A stretch of DNA of 64,000 nt, taken from positions 11,901,420-11,965,419 of the forward strand of contig CM020620.1 in assembly GCA_009829735.1 (NCBI GenBank), given 5' to 3'. Numbering within the stretch: the first letter of the stretch is position 1; every line of letters begins with the position of its first letter. The translations under genes were made by a program, and so were the position numbers. Below are positions 63,075 to 64,000 of the stretch, one piece after another. The stretch is from Pyropia yezoensis. Its lineage: Eukaryota; Rhodophyta; Bangiophyceae; Bangiales; Bangiaceae. The notes beneath the pieces were generated by a model, which was not told the origin of the DNA, did not search any database, and saw nothing but the letters and a program-made list of their open reading frames with translations.

Positions 63075-64000
63075 GTCCTTAGAGGTTTGGGTCTCCAGGT
63101 CAAAGTCCGTAGGAGCTTCCCTTGCCAGAGCCTCCGTGATGCTCTGTAAGGTTGCCACTCGGATTGCGTGTACCTGTGCCTGGTCCATCTTGGAGGGTGC
63201 TCGCCGGTCAGCCCAGTTGACCGCCTTTGCAAACACCAGTCCTTGACGCTTGAGTTTCTCCTGGAGGTCCTTGGGAATGGTCGGGCACTGGTAGGACATG
63301 TGATCCTCCTTCTGGCACAGCCAACAAGACCGGAACCGCTGGTTCTTGACTTGCTTGGGGGCGACCAGGGATGGTTGTTCCTTGGAAACGAAGCCACCCC
63401 ACTTGTCCCCTGACCCCATGGGTGAGGCCTCGCCAACTGCGAGTACCGGTACAGGGCTATCACCTCCCTTATACTTGTCGGGTCCGGGTCGAACTCGCGA
63501 CAACGGCTTGGGAGTTGATACCATGGGAGCTTGGAGGGCCCTAGCTTGCCGGTACTTGCCCTGGGTGTAGGCCATGAACTGCTGGAAGGTATGTTCTTGA
63601 TGTTCCTGGTTGTAGTTCTCCGCATCCACTTGAAGATATTCAGGAAGCCCTTCCGAGAAGATCATCTTGAGCCTGTCCTCAGGGTAAACGTTGCCACAAG
63701 CATCGCTCATCTCCCGGACACGACGGGCGAACGCCTCTGGAGTCTCTTGTCTTTCCATGGTTGCCCGGTTCAGCCTGCCGACTGCTTTACGCAGAGAGTC
63801 CGCGTCAGCGTAGTTGGACAGGAGCCAGTTGACCGCCTCCGGATAACTCGCGACGGAACGTCCGACAATGTGTCCGGCAGAGTCTGGTAGAACCTGTGCA
63901 AACCGCTGTTCCGCTTCTCCGGTCATGAAGTTAACCAGGAGGTAGAGAGCCTTGCCCTCGGACACATCGTTGTCATTGCATGCCTTGACAAACCGGCGCA
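63051..64000 (-). CDS. gag, 5' end beyond window
   Basis: The frame is open from the window edge (RRFVKACNDNDVSEGKALYL...) to TAG at 63051. It includes a capsid-like helical block (LLVNFMTGEAEQRFAQ, RQETPEAFARRVREMSD, MIFSEGLPEYLQ) typical of Ty3/gypsy Gag, and one CCHC zinc knuckle, CWLCQKEDHMSYQC (~63290-63330). Gag packages the RNA and builds the particle. Its start lies to the right of this window. Confidence 0.9.
   Translation of the reverse strand, partial: RRFVKACNDNDVSEGKALYLLVNFMTGEAEQRFAQVLPDSAGHIVGRSVASYPEAVNWLLSNYADADSLRKAVGRLNRATMERQETPEAFARRVREMSDACGNVYPEDRLKMIFSEGLPEYLQVDAENYNQEHQEHTFQQFMAYTQGKYRQARALQAPMVSTPKPLSRVRPGPDKYKGGDSPVPVLAVGEASPMGSGDKWGGFVSKEQPSLVAPKQVKNQRFRSCWLCQKEDHMSYQCPTIPKDLQEKLKRQGLVFAKAVNWADRRAPSKMDQAQVHAIRVATLQSITEALAREAPTDFDLETQTSKDSSDPGNE
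63057..63063 (-). promoter_or_regulatory. -1 ribosomal frameshift site GGGAAAC
   Basis: In gag phase the bases read CCG GGA AAC GAG TAG, so G-GGA-AAC is a canonical X-XXY-YYZ heptamer three bases before the codon preceding the gag stop. A -1 slip (GGG AAA CGA GTA GGG) enters exactly the frame that stays open through protease and reverse transcriptase. I did not identify a convincing downstream pseudoknot. Confidence 0.8.

Larger units (their letters stand above)
55944..64000 (-). mobile_element. Ty3/gypsy chromovirus copy C (5' end beyond window)
   Basis: In pol orientation, right to left: gag (from the window edge), a -1 frameshift site, protease, reverse transcriptase, RNase H, integrase, GPY/F module, chromodomain, an ORF on the opposite strand, a polypurine tract and the 3' LTR. 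The order protease-RT-RNase H-integrase and the chromodomain place it among chromoviruses. The 5' LTR, primer-binding site and gag start are outside the window. Confidence 0.95.

Noticed and set aside
62891-63625. Third minus-strand frame across the gag-pol junction
   Set aside because: Shadow of gag and pol, whose motifs lie in the other two frames.

Overview
This is a very GC-rich nuclear eukaryotic window. It has spliceosomal introns with GTACGT donors, homologues of eukaryotic housekeeping and repair factors (NAA20, a Sen1/senataxin-type helicase, an SLX4-like scaffold), LTR retrotransposons and DNA transposons, and one assembly gap (4271-4568). Runs of 20-40 G or C, Ala/Pro/Gly-rich proteins and a secreted Cys-rich matrix-type protein suggest an alga. 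My best guess is a bangiophyte red alga such as Porphyra/Pyropia, but this rests on composition only. Many long open frames in the GC-rich stretches are products of low stop-codon density and were left out.

Layout. 1-830: about 4.5 copies of a ~190-bp tandem repeat. 1083-4270: the 3' end of a Ty3/gypsy chromovirus (copy A), running into the gap. 4569-12560: low-complexity GC DNA, a short secreted expansin/barwin-like fragment, and an array of regularly spaced 18-bp palindromes, one split by a TA-flanked MITE. 12564-18984: a degraded Sen1/senataxin-like helicase (minus) divergent from NAA20 (plus). 19173-27370: an SLX4-like gene (minus), then RS-rich and RGG-rich genes (plus). 28-30 kb: minisatellites. 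32555-34717: a clean secreted Cys-rich/Ala-rich protein gene. 35-47 kb: mostly repeats, with a trihelix-like remnant. 47900-49423: a decayed IS630/Tc1-type transposase. 51-52.6 kb: a 48-bp minisatellite. 52659-53230: a solo LTR. 53.8-55.5 kb: remnant of a helical protein gene. 55944-64000: a second, nearly complete copy (C) of the same chromovirus on the minus strand, with gag running off the right edge.

The most interesting object is the chromovirus. Besides gag and pol on its sense strand (joined by a canonical -1 slippery heptamer, GGGAAAC), it carries a large open frame on the opposite strand between the chromodomain and the 3' LTR. Both copies keep this antisense frame fully open at identical length. 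In copy C pol has two in-frame TAA codons and a Lys in place of the catalytic integrase Glu. All three LTRs carry a TATAAAA placed to drive transcription into the antisense frame. I do not recognise the encoded protein.
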